64,000 bases of DNA from positions 2,046,001 to 2,110,000 of the forward strand of contig NZ_CP047130.1 of assembly GCF_009832865.1 (NCBI RefSeq), read 5' to 3'. The stretch's first letter is position 1, and each line of letters begins with the position of its first letter. Below the pieces are notes generated by a model. That model was not told the origin of the DNA and did no database searches. It saw only the letters and a list, made by a program, of their open reading frames with translations. Source of the DNA: Colwellia sp. 20A7 (GTDB lineage: Bacteria > Pseudomonadota > Gammaproteobacteria > Enterobacterales > Alteromonadaceae). The translations under genes and the position numbers were made by a program. Below are positions 1-8,472 of the stretch, in pieces.

Positions 1-606
1 GCAGAAGCATTACCTCAAACCAGTAAAGCGCCAATTGCGTTAGGGACATTACTAGCGGTTGTTGCATCTTCAGCGCTTGGCCTGTTACCGATTGAAATTA
101 GTTCGATCGTCGGTGTGTTAATACTGTTAATTACTAAATGTTTAAATTGGGAGGAAGCTGCATCAGCTTTGAGCACTCAGGTTATTTTAATTGTTGCCGC
201 TTCACTCGCTTTAGGCTCAGCAATGATGATAACGGGAGGCGCTGAATACATCGCACAGGTTTTTGTTGCTTTATCATTTGGACTACCGCCGGGTGGTGTT
301 ATTGCGGCATTGATGTTGCTATTAGCCATTTTAACAAATATTGTATCAAACAATGCTGCGGCAGTTATTGGTACCCCCATTGCTATCTCAGTTGCTAGCC
401 AACTTAGCCTGCCGGCAGAGCCTTTTATATTAGCCGTTTTATTTGGTGCTAATTTAAGTTATGCAACTCCGATGGCGTATAAAACTAATTTATTGGTGAT
501 GAATGCCGGCGGTTATCAGTTCTCTGACTTTATGCGTGTTGGTATTCCGTTGATTTTACTTATGTGGGTAACGCTTTCGTTCTTATTAAGCTTTCTTTAT
601 TTGTAA
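1..606 (+). CDS. SLC13-family permease, C-terminal part (5' end outside window)
   Basis: The reading frame is open from base 1, so only the last 201 residues are present. The protein is strongly hydrophobic with about five membrane segments. It carries the pattern of the second half of SLC13/DASS-like permeases: an N-I-V-S-N-N-A-A-A helix hairpin, a T-P-M-A-Y-K-T-N-L segment and a G-G-Y-x-F-S-D-F-x-R-V-G-I-P-L ending. Family members are sodium-coupled importers of anions such as dicarboxylates or sulfate in the inner membrane; many of this subtype also carry TrkA-C domains in the middle, which would lie outside the window. The substrate cannot be told from this fragment. The GTG at 115 is internal, not the start. 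A terminator follows at 686-720, so it is separate from the arsenic operon downstream. Confidence 0.8.
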   Translation, partial: AEALPQTSKAPIALGTLLAVVASSALGLLPIEISSIVGVLILLITKCLNWEEAASALSTQVILIVAASLALGSAMMITGGAEYIAQVFVALSFGLPPGGVIAALMLLLAILTNIVSNNAAAVIGTPIAISVASQLSLPAEPFILAVLFGANLSYATPMAYKTNLLVMNAGGYQFSDFMRVGIPLILLMWVTLSFLLSFLYL

Positions 607-685
607 TTAATATCTAATAAGAGGAATAGGTTAGTAGGAAGATAGTTTAATAGCTTACTAGAGCAATCGCTTTTTGAAATCAGAA

Positions 686-720
686 AACGTAGATATTTAC
701 TCTAATATCTACGTTTTTTT
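686..720 (+). terminator. Rho-independent terminator after the permease
   Basis: A perfect 12-bp stem (686-697 with 704-715) closes a 6-base loop and runs into seven T residues. It ends the permease transcript before the arsenic operon. Confidence 0.85.
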
Positions 721-736
721 ATGCATCATAATTTGC

Positions 737-754
737 ATATGCGAAAAATCATAT
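737..754. promoter_or_regulatory. Candidate ArsR operator upstream of the arsenic operon
   Basis: An AT-rich interrupted dyad (ATATG at 737-741, CATAT at 750-754) lies 40-57 bases before the chosen start of the reductase-ArsR fusion. ArsR-family repressors bind imperfect AT-rich dyads in this position and usually autoregulate. The assignment rests only on position and symmetry. Confidence 0.3.
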
Positions 755-793
755 ATATAATTATTGTTATGTATTCTGAGTGTAAGATTTAAT

Positions 794-1615
794 ATGAACA
801 AAAGTAAACGCAGCGTACTTTTTCTGTGTACAGGTAATTCAGCGAGATCACAAATGGCAGAAGTATTGCTTAAGCATAAAGCAGCTGATCAATTTGATGT
901 GTTCAGTGCCGGTACACAGCCTGAAAAAGTCGATTTACGCGCAATAGCAGCATTAAAAAAATTTGGTCTTGATGCACCGCAATTAATGTCTAAAGAAATT
1001 GAGACGTTTACAGGCCAAGCGTTTGATTTTGTTATTACCCTTTGTGATAAAGCCAGCAGTGAATGTCGGGATTTTCCTGATGCTAAACAGCAATATGCTT
1101 GGGATTTTCCTGATCCTAAAAACCGTTTAGGCAACGCACCATTTACAGCGACTTTAAATGAGTTAAATAGTCGTTTGTCTATGTTTCTTGCAATGGAAGG
1201 GGGAAATGCTCAAGCAAAGATGAGTAACAGCAATGAATCTAGTGTAATACAAGAAAAAACGCTGTTGTTAACACCAATTGATTTTTATAAAAATATGACA
1301 GATGAGATCAGAATGAAGGTCTTAATGTTATCCCATTATCATGGCGAATTGTGTGTCTGTGAAATAATGGAAGCTTTAGCGGAAGACAGTCAACCTAAGG
1401 TTTCCCGTAATTTAGCCGTATTAAGAAAATCTAATATTCTTAGCGCGCGAAAGCATGGCCAGTGGGTGTTTTATCGTATTAACCCGCAACTTCCGCAATG
1501 GGCAAAAGCGGTTATAGCAGAGACAACAGAAAATAATACCCCCCTTTTTAGTGATGCTAACCTGCGTTTAACTAAAATGAAAAGTCGACCTAATAAAGCT
1601 ACTTTTTGTAAATAA
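794..1615 (+). CDS. Arsenate reductase (LMW-PTP type) fused to ArsR repressor
   Basis: This is a two-domain protein of 273 aa. Residues about 6-135 form a low-molecular-weight phosphatase-type arsenate reductase: the P-loop C-T-G-N-S-A-R-S starts at Cys12, and a later C-D-K-A-S-S-E-C pair supplies candidate resolving cysteines. Residues about 165-250 form an ArsR/SmtB winged helix with the E-L-C-V-C-E metal-sensing motif and the recognition-helix region S-Q-P-K-V-S-R-N-L. The enzyme would reduce arsenate to arsenite with thiol donors, and the C-terminal half would release DNA when it binds arsenite. The ATG at 794 is preferred; a TTG at 764 in the same frame would add ten non-conserved residues. 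It is first in the operon with acr3, the GAPDH and arsJ. Such fusions are known in marine gammaproteobacteria. Confidence 0.88.
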   Translation: MNKSKRSVLFLCTGNSARSQMAEVLLKHKAADQFDVFSAGTQPEKVDLRAIAALKKFGLDAPQLMSKEIETFTGQAFDFVITLCDKASSECRDFPDAKQQYAWDFPDPKNRLGNAPFTATLNELNSRLSMFLAMEGGNAQAKMSNSNESSVIQEKTLLLTPIDFYKNMTDEIRMKVLMLSHYHGELCVCEIMEALAEDSQPKVSRNLAVLRKSNILSARKHGQWVFYRINPQLPQWAKAVIAETTENNTPLFSDANLRLTKMKSRPNKATFCK

Positions 1616-1655
1616 AACTGTTTGAAGTAAAAATTAAATTTAAGGATATATTTTA

Positions 1656-2666
1656 ATGGGTATTTTTGAGCGTTATTTATCACTTTGGGTAGGTATCAGC
1701 ATGGCTTTAGGTGTGCTGTTAGGTTTATGGCAACCTGATATTTTTCAAGTTATTGCTAACGCTGAAATAGCACATGTTAATATTGTGGTCGCTGTATTTA
1801 TTTGGGTGATGATTTATCCAATGATGGTACAAATTGATTTTTCAGCAATAAAAGATGTAGGTAAAAATCCGAAAGGTTTAGTGTTAACCGTAGTCATTAA
1901 TTGGTTGATTAAACCCTTTACTATGGCAGGTTTAGGTTGGCTGTTTTTTAATGGTTTATTTGTTGATCTAGTCGATCCTGAATCAGCACAAGAATATATT
2001 GCAGGTATGATTTTACTTGGTGTTGCGCCATGTACAGCGATGGTTTTTATTTGGTCGCAATTAACTAAAGGTGATCCAAACTATACCTTAGTTCAAGTAT
2101 CCGTGAATGATGTCATTATGATCTTCGCTTTTGCTCCTATATCGGCATTATTACTTGGGGTGAGTGACATTCAAGTACCCTGGGAAACCTTATTTATTTC
2201 AGTGGCTCTTTACGTGCTATTACCGTTAGTTGCAGGGGTGTTAACTCGAAAAACATTAAATAATCGTGAGAAATCGCTGACACATCTTCTATCAACCATG
2301 AAGCCTTGGTCAGTAATCGGGTTACTCGCTACCGTAATATTATTATTTGGGTTTCAAGCCAATACTATTATTAATGAGCCTGAAACTATTGGTTTAATCG
2401 CTATTCCATTAATGATCCAAACTTACGGTATTTTCATTATTGCTTATATCGCTGCTATATGGATGAAACTGCCTCAAAATATTGCGGCTCCAGCTTGTTT
2501 AATTGGTACTTCAAATTTTTTTTAATTAGCTGTTGCGGTAGCCATTTCGCTGTTTGGTTTACATTCAGGTGCTGCTCTTGCAACCGTCGTTGGTGTTTTG
2601 GTGGAAGTGCCAGTAATGCTCTCCTTAGTTTACATTATTAATCGGACACAACATTGGTTCAAATAA
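1656..2666 (+). pseudogene. acr3: ACR3-family arsenite efflux pump, in-frame nonsense mutation
   Basis: ACR3 pumps expel arsenite through the inner membrane. Residues 1-289 are a clear ACR3 protein with the [13 protein letters not shown] motif (Cys126, the conserved arsenite-site cysteine). The codon after S-N-F-F is TAA at 2523-2525, yet translation continues in the same frame with [15 protein letters not shown] through 46 more residues to a natural TAA at 2664-2666. In intact homologues the missing residue is a conserved Glu (…S-N-F-F-E-L-A-V-A…) that, as I recall, is needed for transport. One G-to-T change (GAA to TAA) explains it. The normal length would be 336 aa; the product here would lack the last helix or two. 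It lies between the fusion gene and the GAPDH. A recent inactivation or a sequencing error at the T8 run are both possible. Confidence 0.85.
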
Positions 2667-2733
2667 AACAAGCATAGCTTTATGTTTAACTCTTGGTGGC
2701 ACTATATTTTTTATATTACTTTAAGGAAAAATA

Positions 2734-3756
2734 ATGACAATTAAAATAGGTATTAACGGCTTTGGTCGTATGGGACGTTTATCAATGCGTGCAGCATTTG
2801 ATTGGGATGATGTTGAAATTGTACACATCAATGATCCTGCTGCTAATGCGCATACCCTAGCACATTTAATGACGTTTGATTCTGTTCATGGGCGCTGGCG
2901 TTATGAGGCAACAAGTGAAGTAACACCCGATGGTGAATTTATGCTTATTAACGGCAAAGCTATCGCTTGTACACAAAATAAAATGACACAAGACACTGAT
3001 TGGTCAAAATGCGATGTCGTGATTGAAGCATCAGGAAAAATAAAAACCAAGGCTCTTTTACAAGGTTATCTCGATCAAGGTGTTAAACGTGTGGTCGTTA
3101 CTGCACCGGTTAAAGAAGAGGGCATTTTAAATATAGTTATGGGCGTAAATGACAACTTATATAACAAAGATATACATTCTATTGTTACTGCAGCTTCATG
3201 TACCACTAACTGCATTGCACCCGTGGTGAAAGTTATTCATGAAAAAATTGGCATTAAACACGGTTCAATAACGACTATTCATGATATTACCAATACACAA
3301 ACTATTATTGATGCGCCGCACAAAGATTTACGCCGTGCACGCTCATGTGGTACTAGCTTAATTCCAACAACAACAGGGTCAGCAACCGCAATAACGCATA
3401 TTTTTCCTGAGCTGAAAGGGAAGCTAAATGGCCATGCGATTCGCGTACCGTTAACCAATGCATCAATTACCGACTGTGTGTTTGAGTTAGAACAAAGTAC
3501 GACGGTTGAAGAAGTGAATCAATTACTTAAAGAGGCCGCTGAAAACGAACTAACAGGAATTATGGGCTATGAAGAACGTCCTCTCGTATCTGTAGATTAT
3601 AAAACTGATCCACGCTCAAGCATTATTGATGCGTTATCAACCATGGTAGTTAATGGTACTCAAGTTAAATTATATGTTTGGTATGACAATGAATGGGGCT
3701 ATGCCAATAGAACGGCTGAATTAGCGCGTATGGTTGGCTTAGCTGATTTAAGCTAG
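2734..3756 (+). CDS. gapdh: ArsJ-associated glyceraldehyde-3-phosphate dehydrogenase
   Basis: This is a full-length (340 aa) GAPDH. The NAD-binding start is [10 protein letters not shown], the active-site motif S-C-T-T-N-C has catalytic Cys156, the partner His is His183, and the C-terminal motif W-Y-D-N-E-W-G-Y is present. In ars operons this enzyme uses arsenate in place of phosphate to make 1-arseno-3-phosphoglycerate, which ArsJ exports; this is established for the P. aeruginosa pair. The position directly before arsJ (27-base gap), inside an arsenic operon, makes this role much likelier than glycolysis. The start has an AAGGAAA ribosome site seven bases upstream. Confidence 0.92.
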   Translation: MTIKIGINGFGRMGRLSMRAAFDWDDVEIVHINDPAANAHTLAHLMTFDSVHGRWRYEATSEVTPDGEFMLINGKAIACTQNKMTQDTDWSKCDVVIEASGKIKTKALLQGYLDQGVKRVVVTAPVKEEGILNIVMGVNDNLYNKDIHSIVTAASCTTNCIAPVVKVIHEKIGIKHGSITTIHDITNTQTIIDAPHKDLRRARSCGTSLIPTTTGSATAITHIFPELKGKLNGHAIRVPLTNASITDCVFELEQSTTVEEVNQLLKEAAENELTGIMGYEERPLVSVDYKTDPRSSIIDALSTMVVNGTQVKLYVWYDNEWGYANRTAELARMVGLADLS

Positions 3757-3783
3757 TGCATTATTAGTAAGGAATAGTCATTC

Positions 3784-5013
3784 ATGGGGCTTTTATCAGT
3801 AAACTCGTTATCACCACAAATTAAACAATATTTGATGATAACGGGTAATTATTGGGCATTTACTTTAACTGATGGTGCACTACGTATGCTAGTTGTGCTG
3901 TACTTTCATCAGTTAGGTTATAGCCCATTAACTATTGCTATGTTGTTTTTGTTTTATGAAATATTTGGCGTAATTACTAATTTAGTAGGAGGGTGGCTAG
4001 GTGCACGTTTTGGCTTAAATAAAACCATGAATATTGGTTTAGCGATGCAAATAGTTGCGTTGATTATGTTAACTGCCTCCACAGAAGTGCTCACCATTAG
4101 TTATGTGATGGTGGCGCAAGCACTTTCTGGTGTAGCGAAAGATCTTAATAAAATGAGCGCTAAAAGTGCGATTAAGTTGTTAGTACCTGAAAATTCGGAA
4201 AGTAAATTATATCAATGGGTTGCTATTCTTACAGGCTCTAAAAACACTTTAAAAGGCGTTGGCTTCTTTTTGGGTGGCATACTGCTTACTACGTTAGGAT
4301 TTACTGGTGCTATTATCGTTATGGCGAGTTTATTAATACTGGTGTGGATAGTGAGTTTACTGTTTTTAAAAGACGATTTAGGAAAAGCCAAAAATAAACC
4401 TAAATTTACCGAGGTACTTTCAAAGAGTACAGCCATTAATCGTTTATCTGCTGCGCGGATGTTTTTATTTGGTGCGAGAGATGTCTGGTTTGTGGTCGCG
4501 CTACCTGTTTATCTTTCCGTAACCTTCCAATGGGACCATTGGTGGGTTAGTGGTTTTATGGCATCTTGGGTTATTGGTTATGGTATTGTTCAATCGTTCG
4601 CCCCTTACTTCACTGGAAAAAACCAAGGTAGAGTACCAACAGGACAGTCAGCCTGTTTATGGGCAGGAATGCTGAGTTTACTTCCTATAGTAATAGCTGT
4701 TGCATTATATTTTGACTTTTATATTCAGTATTCAATCATAATCGGTTTATTGGTATTTGGTATAGTGTTTGCGATTAATTCATCGTTACATAGTTACCTT
4801 ATTGTAAGCTATGCTAATAAAGATGCGGTGTCACTTGATGTGGGCTTTTATTATATGGCCAATGCCATGGGTAGGTTAATCGGCACTGTATTGTCTGGCT
4901 GGGTTTATCAAGCACAAGGTTTAATTGCCTGTTTAGCCATTTCGACATTATTTGTGATCTTGGCTGCACTTATCTCAAGTAAACTGCCAAATAAAACTGA
5001 AGTGACAATCTAA
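3784..5013 (+). CDS. arsJ: Organoarsenical efflux MFS transporter ArsJ
   Basis: This 409-aa protein has about 11-12 hydrophobic segments typical of the major facilitator superfamily. The start region (…M-I-T-G-N-Y-W-A-F-T-L-T-D-G-A-L-R-M-L), the G-W-L-G-A-R-F-G loop and the L-N-K-M-S-A-K-S-A-I-K stretch fit the ArsJ group. ArsJ exports 1-arseno-3-phosphoglycerate made by the neighbouring GAPDH; outside the cell that compound breaks down to arsenate. It is the last gene of the operon, 27 bases after the GAPDH, and tandem hairpins at 5053-5107 follow. With acr3 apparently broken, this is the only intact arsenic exit in the operon. Confidence 0.9.
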   Translation: MGLLSVNSLSPQIKQYLMITGNYWAFTLTDGALRMLVVLYFHQLGYSPLTIAMLFLFYEIFGVITNLVGGWLGARFGLNKTMNIGLAMQIVALIMLTASTEVLTISYVMVAQALSGVAKDLNKMSAKSAIKLLVPENSESKLYQWVAILTGSKNTLKGVGFFLGGILLTTLGFTGAIIVMASLLILVWIVSLLFLKDDLGKAKNKPKFTEVLSKSTAINRLSAARMFLFGARDVWFVVALPVYLSVTFQWDHWWVSGFMASWVIGYGIVQSFAPYFTGKNQGRVPTGQSACLWAGMLSLLPIVIAVALYFDFYIQYSIIIGLLVFGIVFAINSSLHSYLIVSYANKDAVSLDVGFYYMANAMGRLIGTVLSGWVYQAQGLIACLAISTLFVILAALISSKLPNKTEVTI

Positions 5014-5052
5014 AGGGTACTTTACCTAAGCTCGCTTTTTTATATAAAAAAA

Positions 5053-5107
5053 GGCCCAAACTATGCTAGTTTAGGCCCAAAAGGTCGGCTCAAAGGGGTT
5101 TGAGCCG
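5053..5107 (+). terminator. Tandem hairpins after arsJ (probable terminator region)
   Basis: There are two consecutive stem-loops. The first is GGCCC-AAAC paired with GTTT-A-GGCCC (5053-5078, one bulge). The second is a perfect 9-bp stem, CGGCTCAAA with TTTGAGCCG, around a GGGG tetraloop (5086-5107). Neither has a following T-run on the plus strand. An A-run precedes the first, so as read from the minus strand it has a T-tract and could end transcripts coming leftwards. Confidence 0.55.
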
Positions 5108-5345
5108 TGCGCTATATGAGTTTATATACGTTACTAAATATTTTAATCATAAAGTCCAGACCCTGTCTGCTGCGAGCATATACTTTATTTCAGAGAGAGG
5201 AAGTAAAATATTTATGTATGTAAACTGCTATAGTGCTTGAATAAGTGTAGTGCAAGGTTTGAGTTATGCGAATTATTTTTAATAATAATACTAAATTGAT
5301 TAAATGATTACTCACTTAGCCATAATTCAAAGGCTGATACTCTAC
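5108..5345. other. Intergenic stretch between arsJ and the antiporter gene, no gene seen
   Basis: Between the hairpins after arsJ and the CCTAAA repeat the sequence is AT-rich with no convincing ORF on either strand and no RNA gene that I recognise. It separates two convergent genes, so it needs to hold only transcript ends. Confidence 0.5.
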
Positions 5346-5394
5346 CTCTAAACCTAAACCTAAACCTAAACCTAAACCTAAACTTATACTTATA
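5346..5394. repeat. Telomere-like microsatellite (CCTAAA)5 with flanking CTTATA pair
   Basis: CTCTAAA is followed by five exact CCTAAA copies (5353-5382) and then two near-exact CTTATA units and a CT-rich tail. It lies in the short gap just beyond the stop codon of the minus-strand antiporter gene, so it is transcribed, if at all, as 3' untranslated RNA. Hexamer runs of this kind change length by replication slippage. Confidence 0.9.
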
Positions 5395-5420
5395 CTCTCC
5401 CTCTCACTTTAGCTCAAGAG

Positions 5421-6992
5421 TTAATTTGTTGTTTGTATCAGCCCCATACTTTCGTCAGCAAAACCAACACCTGCTTCAGTATAAAAGTTAAATACTTTAT
5501 CAATGCCTAGTTCTTCTAACTGAGATCGTTCATCATCATAGCGAGCAATGGCAGCTATTTTCCCTTGATAACCTGCAGATTTTAACTGATTCGTTATATT
5601 CACACTATCTATTACATTCGGTAAGGCAAGTAGTACGAGCTTTAAATTAGACAAGTTAACTTTTTCCCAGAAGAATGCGTCTTCTGCATCACCACAGTAG
5701 ACTTGTGCGCCTTGCTCTGAGAGCAATTTAACTTTTTCAGGCTCTGCATCTAGTCCCCAAGCAAGCTTATTGTCATGTTCACAAATGGCACGATAAGCCC
5801 CCATACCAACGCGACCCATTCCTATAATAACAATAGGTGCATCTTGAGGCTGACAGAAACTATCTTCAGCTAAATATTCATTGCGTTCAAATTTATGGAA
5901 GAACTCTTTATGTTTACTAAAAAAGTTATGAGCATGAGGATAGAGAATATTAGTAATAACAAAGGACATGGACACAGCTAAAGCTAAAATAACTAACCAC
6001 ACACTACTTAGCCACTCATTAGAAACGCTGATTGCAGCGACAATTAAACCAAACTCACTAAAATTACTTAATGCTAACGCAGATAAATATGATGTTCGAC
6101 AACGTATTTTTAGTAGGCATAATAGACCAAAAAATAAAATGAATTTCAATGGAATAATTAAAACCAGCATTGCTGCTAACCCTAACATCTCTAAAGTAGG
6201 TATGGCGCTAAAACCGATAGATAAAAAGAAACCGATCAGAAACATATCTTTAAAGCTTAAGAGCGACTTATTTATTTCTGTGGCTTTAAGGTGTGAAGAA
6301 AGAAATATCCCCACTAACAAAGCGCCTAAATCACCTTTAATATTAACTAATTCAAATAACTCATAACTACCAAGCGCAATAAAGAAGCCTGTTAAAGGGA
6401 GTAGTTCTCCATGGCCAACATGATCTACAATTTTATTGATTACAGGTTTGATAATAAACAGTAGCAGTAATGCTAATGCCCAAACTGTTGGGGTTTTTCC
6501 GGTGGCAATAACTAAAAAAGCAACAGCGACAATATCTTGAATTACCAATATACCGACCGCTAATTTACCATGGCGAGTTCGCATTTCACCATTTTCTTCA
6601 AGTAGCTTAATCACGCATACCGTACTACTAAAACTTAAAGCGAAGACAATCAGTGTGGCGGTTAATACATCTAACTTAGAGAAGTAGCCAATAGCTGAAA
6701 TAGTAAACAGTTTTATAATAATAACCGTGAGCACTATCCAAAGCAGGGTATGAAGCGAGCTAGCTAGCCAAATTTCATTTTTAAATAAACTTCTAACGTT
6801 AAGCTTTAAGCCAATGGTGAATAGCATTAAAGTAATACCTAAATTACTTAAAATGGTTAGGCTTTCATCTGCCTGATAGCCCATAAAGTTTAAAATAAAG
6901 CCCGCTAAAAGGTAGCCTATTGAAGGAGGGAAAGAAAAAGTTTTTGCTGCTAAACCACAAATAAAAGCAAAAAGAATCCAGATAAAGTCCAT
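5421..6992 (-). CDS. CPA2 monovalent cation:proton antiporter, KefB/YbaL-like
   Basis: This is a 523-aa inner-membrane protein. Residues 1-370 hold about 12 membrane helices of the CPA2 Na+/H+ exchanger fold. Residues about 385-510 form a TrkA-N/RCK nucleotide-binding domain starting I-V-I-I-G-M-G-R-V-G-M-G, a Rossmann glycine motif. This architecture belongs to the Kef/YbaL group of K+ or Na+ efflux antiporters, gated by NAD(H) or by a glutathione adduct. The length is shorter than E. coli KefB/KefC (about 600 aa), and no ancillary KefF/G oxidoreductase gene is adjacent, so a specific Kef name is not justified. It is monocistronic. On the opposite strand the same interval also reads open for 132 codons, which is a shadow. 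Confidence 0.85.
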   Translation of the reverse strand: MDFIWILFAFICGLAAKTFSFPPSIGYLLAGFILNFMGYQADESLTILSNLGITLMLFTIGLKLNVRSLFKNEIWLASSLHTLLWIVLTVIIIKLFTISAIGYFSKLDVLTATLIVFALSFSSTVCVIKLLEENGEMRTRHGKLAVGILVIQDIVAVAFLVIATGKTPTVWALALLLLFIIKPVINKIVDHVGHGELLPLTGFFIALGSYELFELVNIKGDLGALLVGIFLSSHLKATEINKSLLSFKDMFLIGFFLSIGFSAIPTLEMLGLAAMLVLIIPLKFILFFGLLCLLKIRCRTSYLSALALSNFSEFGLIVAAISVSNEWLSSVWLVILALAVSMSFVITNILYPHAHNFFSKHKEFFHKFERNEYLAEDSFCQPQDAPIVIIGMGRVGMGAYRAICEHDNKLAWGLDAEPEKVKLLSEQGAQVYCGDAEDAFFWEKVNLSNLKLVLLALPNVIDSVNITNQLKSAGYQGKIAAIARYDDERSQLEELGIDKVFNFYTEAGVGFADESMGLIQTTN

Positions 6993-7121
6993 ATTTAGCT
7001 CAAGTTAAGTTGTTATGCCATTAAATGATATTATTATAATAGCATAGCTATAAGAGGTTACTGATTGATATTAATCAATATTTATTATCACGTTACGTTA
7101 TATTAGTATAGTAAATATTGC

Positions 7122-7760
7122 CTAGCTATCCAGCGATTCTAAGCTTTGCAGCCATTTATTGATTTCTACATACATAAAATCTTTAATTATAGGTTGTGCT
7201 TGAGCGTTTGGGTGTAAATTGTCGTTTTGCATTAATTCAGGTTCGACAGCAATTTGGCTCATAAAATAAGGCATTAAGTAAGCGTTTGTTGCTTTGGCGA
7301 CCTTATCGTAACTATCAGTAAACATTTTAGTGTACCTAGCACCTAAATTGGGTGGAATTTGAATTTCCATTAGTGCTACTTGAGCACCTTGCGCTTGGCT
7401 TTTAGTCACAAGCTCGGTTAAATGCTTCTGTAGGATTTTTATAGGAAAACCTCTAATTCCGTCATTGCCACCTAGCTCTATTAATACGTGGCTTGGTTGG
7501 TGTGTTTCTAGCCATGTGTCTATTTTGAGTAGAGCATTGTCAGTGGTTTGTCCGCTAATAGCTGTGTTAATGATGATGATATCATTATCTTTTTTATTAT
7601 ATTTATTTTGTAACAAATGAACCCAAGCTTCTTCTTGCTCTAGTCCATAACCTGCGCTTAAGCTGTCACCAATAAGTAATATTTTGTCTTTAGCGATGGT
7701 TGTAAATGACAAACATGTTAGCATTATAACAACAGCGGAATTTAGGAAAAAACGAGTCAT
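7122..7760 (-). CDS. tesA: Periplasmic SGNH esterase/thioesterase TesA
   Basis: This is a 212-aa SGNH hydrolase (acyl-CoA thioesterase I/lysophospholipase L1 family). A signal peptide (residues 1-23, …S-F-T-T-I-A-K) directs it to the periplasm. Block I is G-D-S-L-S-A-G-Y-G with nucleophile Ser33, block III is G-G-N-D-G, and block V D-N-L-H-P-N supplies Asp180 and His183. The family hydrolyses thioesters and lysolipids of broad chain length. It is divergent from the ABC genes ybbA-ybbP, as in enterobacteria. Its ATG (7758-7760) overlaps the ATG of ybbA (7759-7761) within one CATG, and its ribosome site (GAGAAGG) falls inside ybbA codons. Confidence 0.9.
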   Translation of the reverse strand: MTRFFLNSAVVIMLTCLSFTTIAKDKILLIGDSLSAGYGLEQEEAWVHLLQNKYNKKDNDIIIINTAISGQTTDNALLKIDTWLETHQPSHVLIELGGNDGIRGFPIKILQKHLTELVTKSQAQGAQVALMEIQIPPNLGARYTKMFTDSYDKVAKATNAYLMPYFMSQIAVEPELMQNDNLHPNAQAQPIIKDFMYVEINKWLQSLESLDS

Positions 7761-8472
7761 GCCAGTACCTTCTCAATTAAATGTTATCCAAGTCTCAGAA
7801 TTAAGTAAACATGTTAGCACGCTTGAAGGAAGCCTCACTATCCTTAACGATATTAATTTTTCTGTCAGACAAGGGGAATCTGTCGCGATAGTTGGCGCTT
7901 CTGGCTCAGGTAAATCTACTCTATTGAGTTTGTTAGCCGGATTAGATGTAGCAAGTGAAGGTGAAATTTATTTAGATGGTGATGCCTTAAGCAAGCTTAA
8001 TGAAGAAGCCAGGGCGAGAGTTAGAGCAGAAAAAGTAGGTTTTGTTTTTCAATCGTTTATGTTGGTACAAAGTTTAACTGCACTTGAAAATGTTATGCTG
8101 CCTGCCGAGCTAGCTGGCGATCATAATGCTAAAAAAGAAGCCTTATCGCTTTTAGAAAAAGTAGGGTTGTCTCATCGCTTAGAGCATTATCCATCTCAAT
8201 TATCAGGAGGCGAGCAACAACGTGTTGCTATTGCTCGAGCCTTTGTCGGATCGCCCAAAATACTTTTTGCTGATGAACCTTCAGCCAACCTAGATAGTAA
8301 AAATGGGCATTTAATTGAAAAGTTATTATTTGATTTGAATAAACAAAATGGCACTACCTTAGTGTTAGTGACTCATGATGAACAATTAGCTAAACAATGT
8401 CAGCGAATTATTCATATTGAAGGAGGACAGCTTGAGAAAATTAGCGAAGGGGTAATTGCTAATGTGGGTTAA
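7759..8472 (+). CDS. ybbA: ABC transporter ATP-binding protein YbbA
   Basis: This is a 237-aa ATPase subunit of the LolD/MacB type. Walker A G-A-S-G-S-G-K-S is at residues 46-53, the signature is L-S-G-G-E-Q-Q-R-V-A-I-A-R-A, and Walker B is I-L-F-A-D-E-P-S-A-N-L-D. It energises the FtsX-like permease encoded next. The frame is open further upstream (to 7684), but the ATG at 7759 with AGGA eleven bases before it gives the family's usual length; the longer version would run deep into tesA. The E. coli YbbA-YbbP pair is of uncertain function and is often linked by position to TesA. The stop overlaps the start of the permease gene by 11 bases, implying translational coupling. Confidence 0.9.
   Translation: MPVPSQLNVIQVSELSKHVSTLEGSLTILNDINFSVRQGESVAIVGASGSGKSTLLSLLAGLDVASEGEIYLDGDALSKLNEEARARVRAEKVGFVFQSFMLVQSLTALENVMLPAELAGDHNAKKEALSLLEKVGLSHRLEHYPSQLSGGEQQRVAIARAFVGSPKILFADEPSANLDSKNGHLIEKLLFDLNKQNGTTLVLVTHDEQLAKQCQRIIHIEGGQLEKISEGVIANVG

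Noticed and set aside
2517..2525. Frameshift at the T8 run in acr3
   Set aside because: The downstream conserved sequence is in the same frame; only the TAA codon is wrong, so a substitution explains it better than an indel.
2523..2525. Selenocysteine or pyrrolysine recoding of the acr3 stop
   Set aside because: The codon is TAA, not TGA or TAG, and the expected residue is Glu.
2459..2641. 60-codon ORF overlapping the acr3 3' end
   Set aside because: It is out of frame with the conserved ACR3 continuation, which is read from the acr3 frame past the TAA.
5346..5394. True telomere or linear-replicon end
   Set aside because: Ordinary chromosomal genes continue on both sides and the repeat is only five units.
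5968..6366. 132-codon ORF antisense to the antiporter gene
   Set aside because: The opposite frame is a clear CPA2 antiporter; the ORF product is low-complexity Asn/Lys-rich with no motif.
7064..7079. AT-rich palindrome upstream of the antiporter gene
   Set aside because: The 6-bp stem ATTGAT/ATCAAT in an AT-rich gap is within chance; no regulator can be tied to it.
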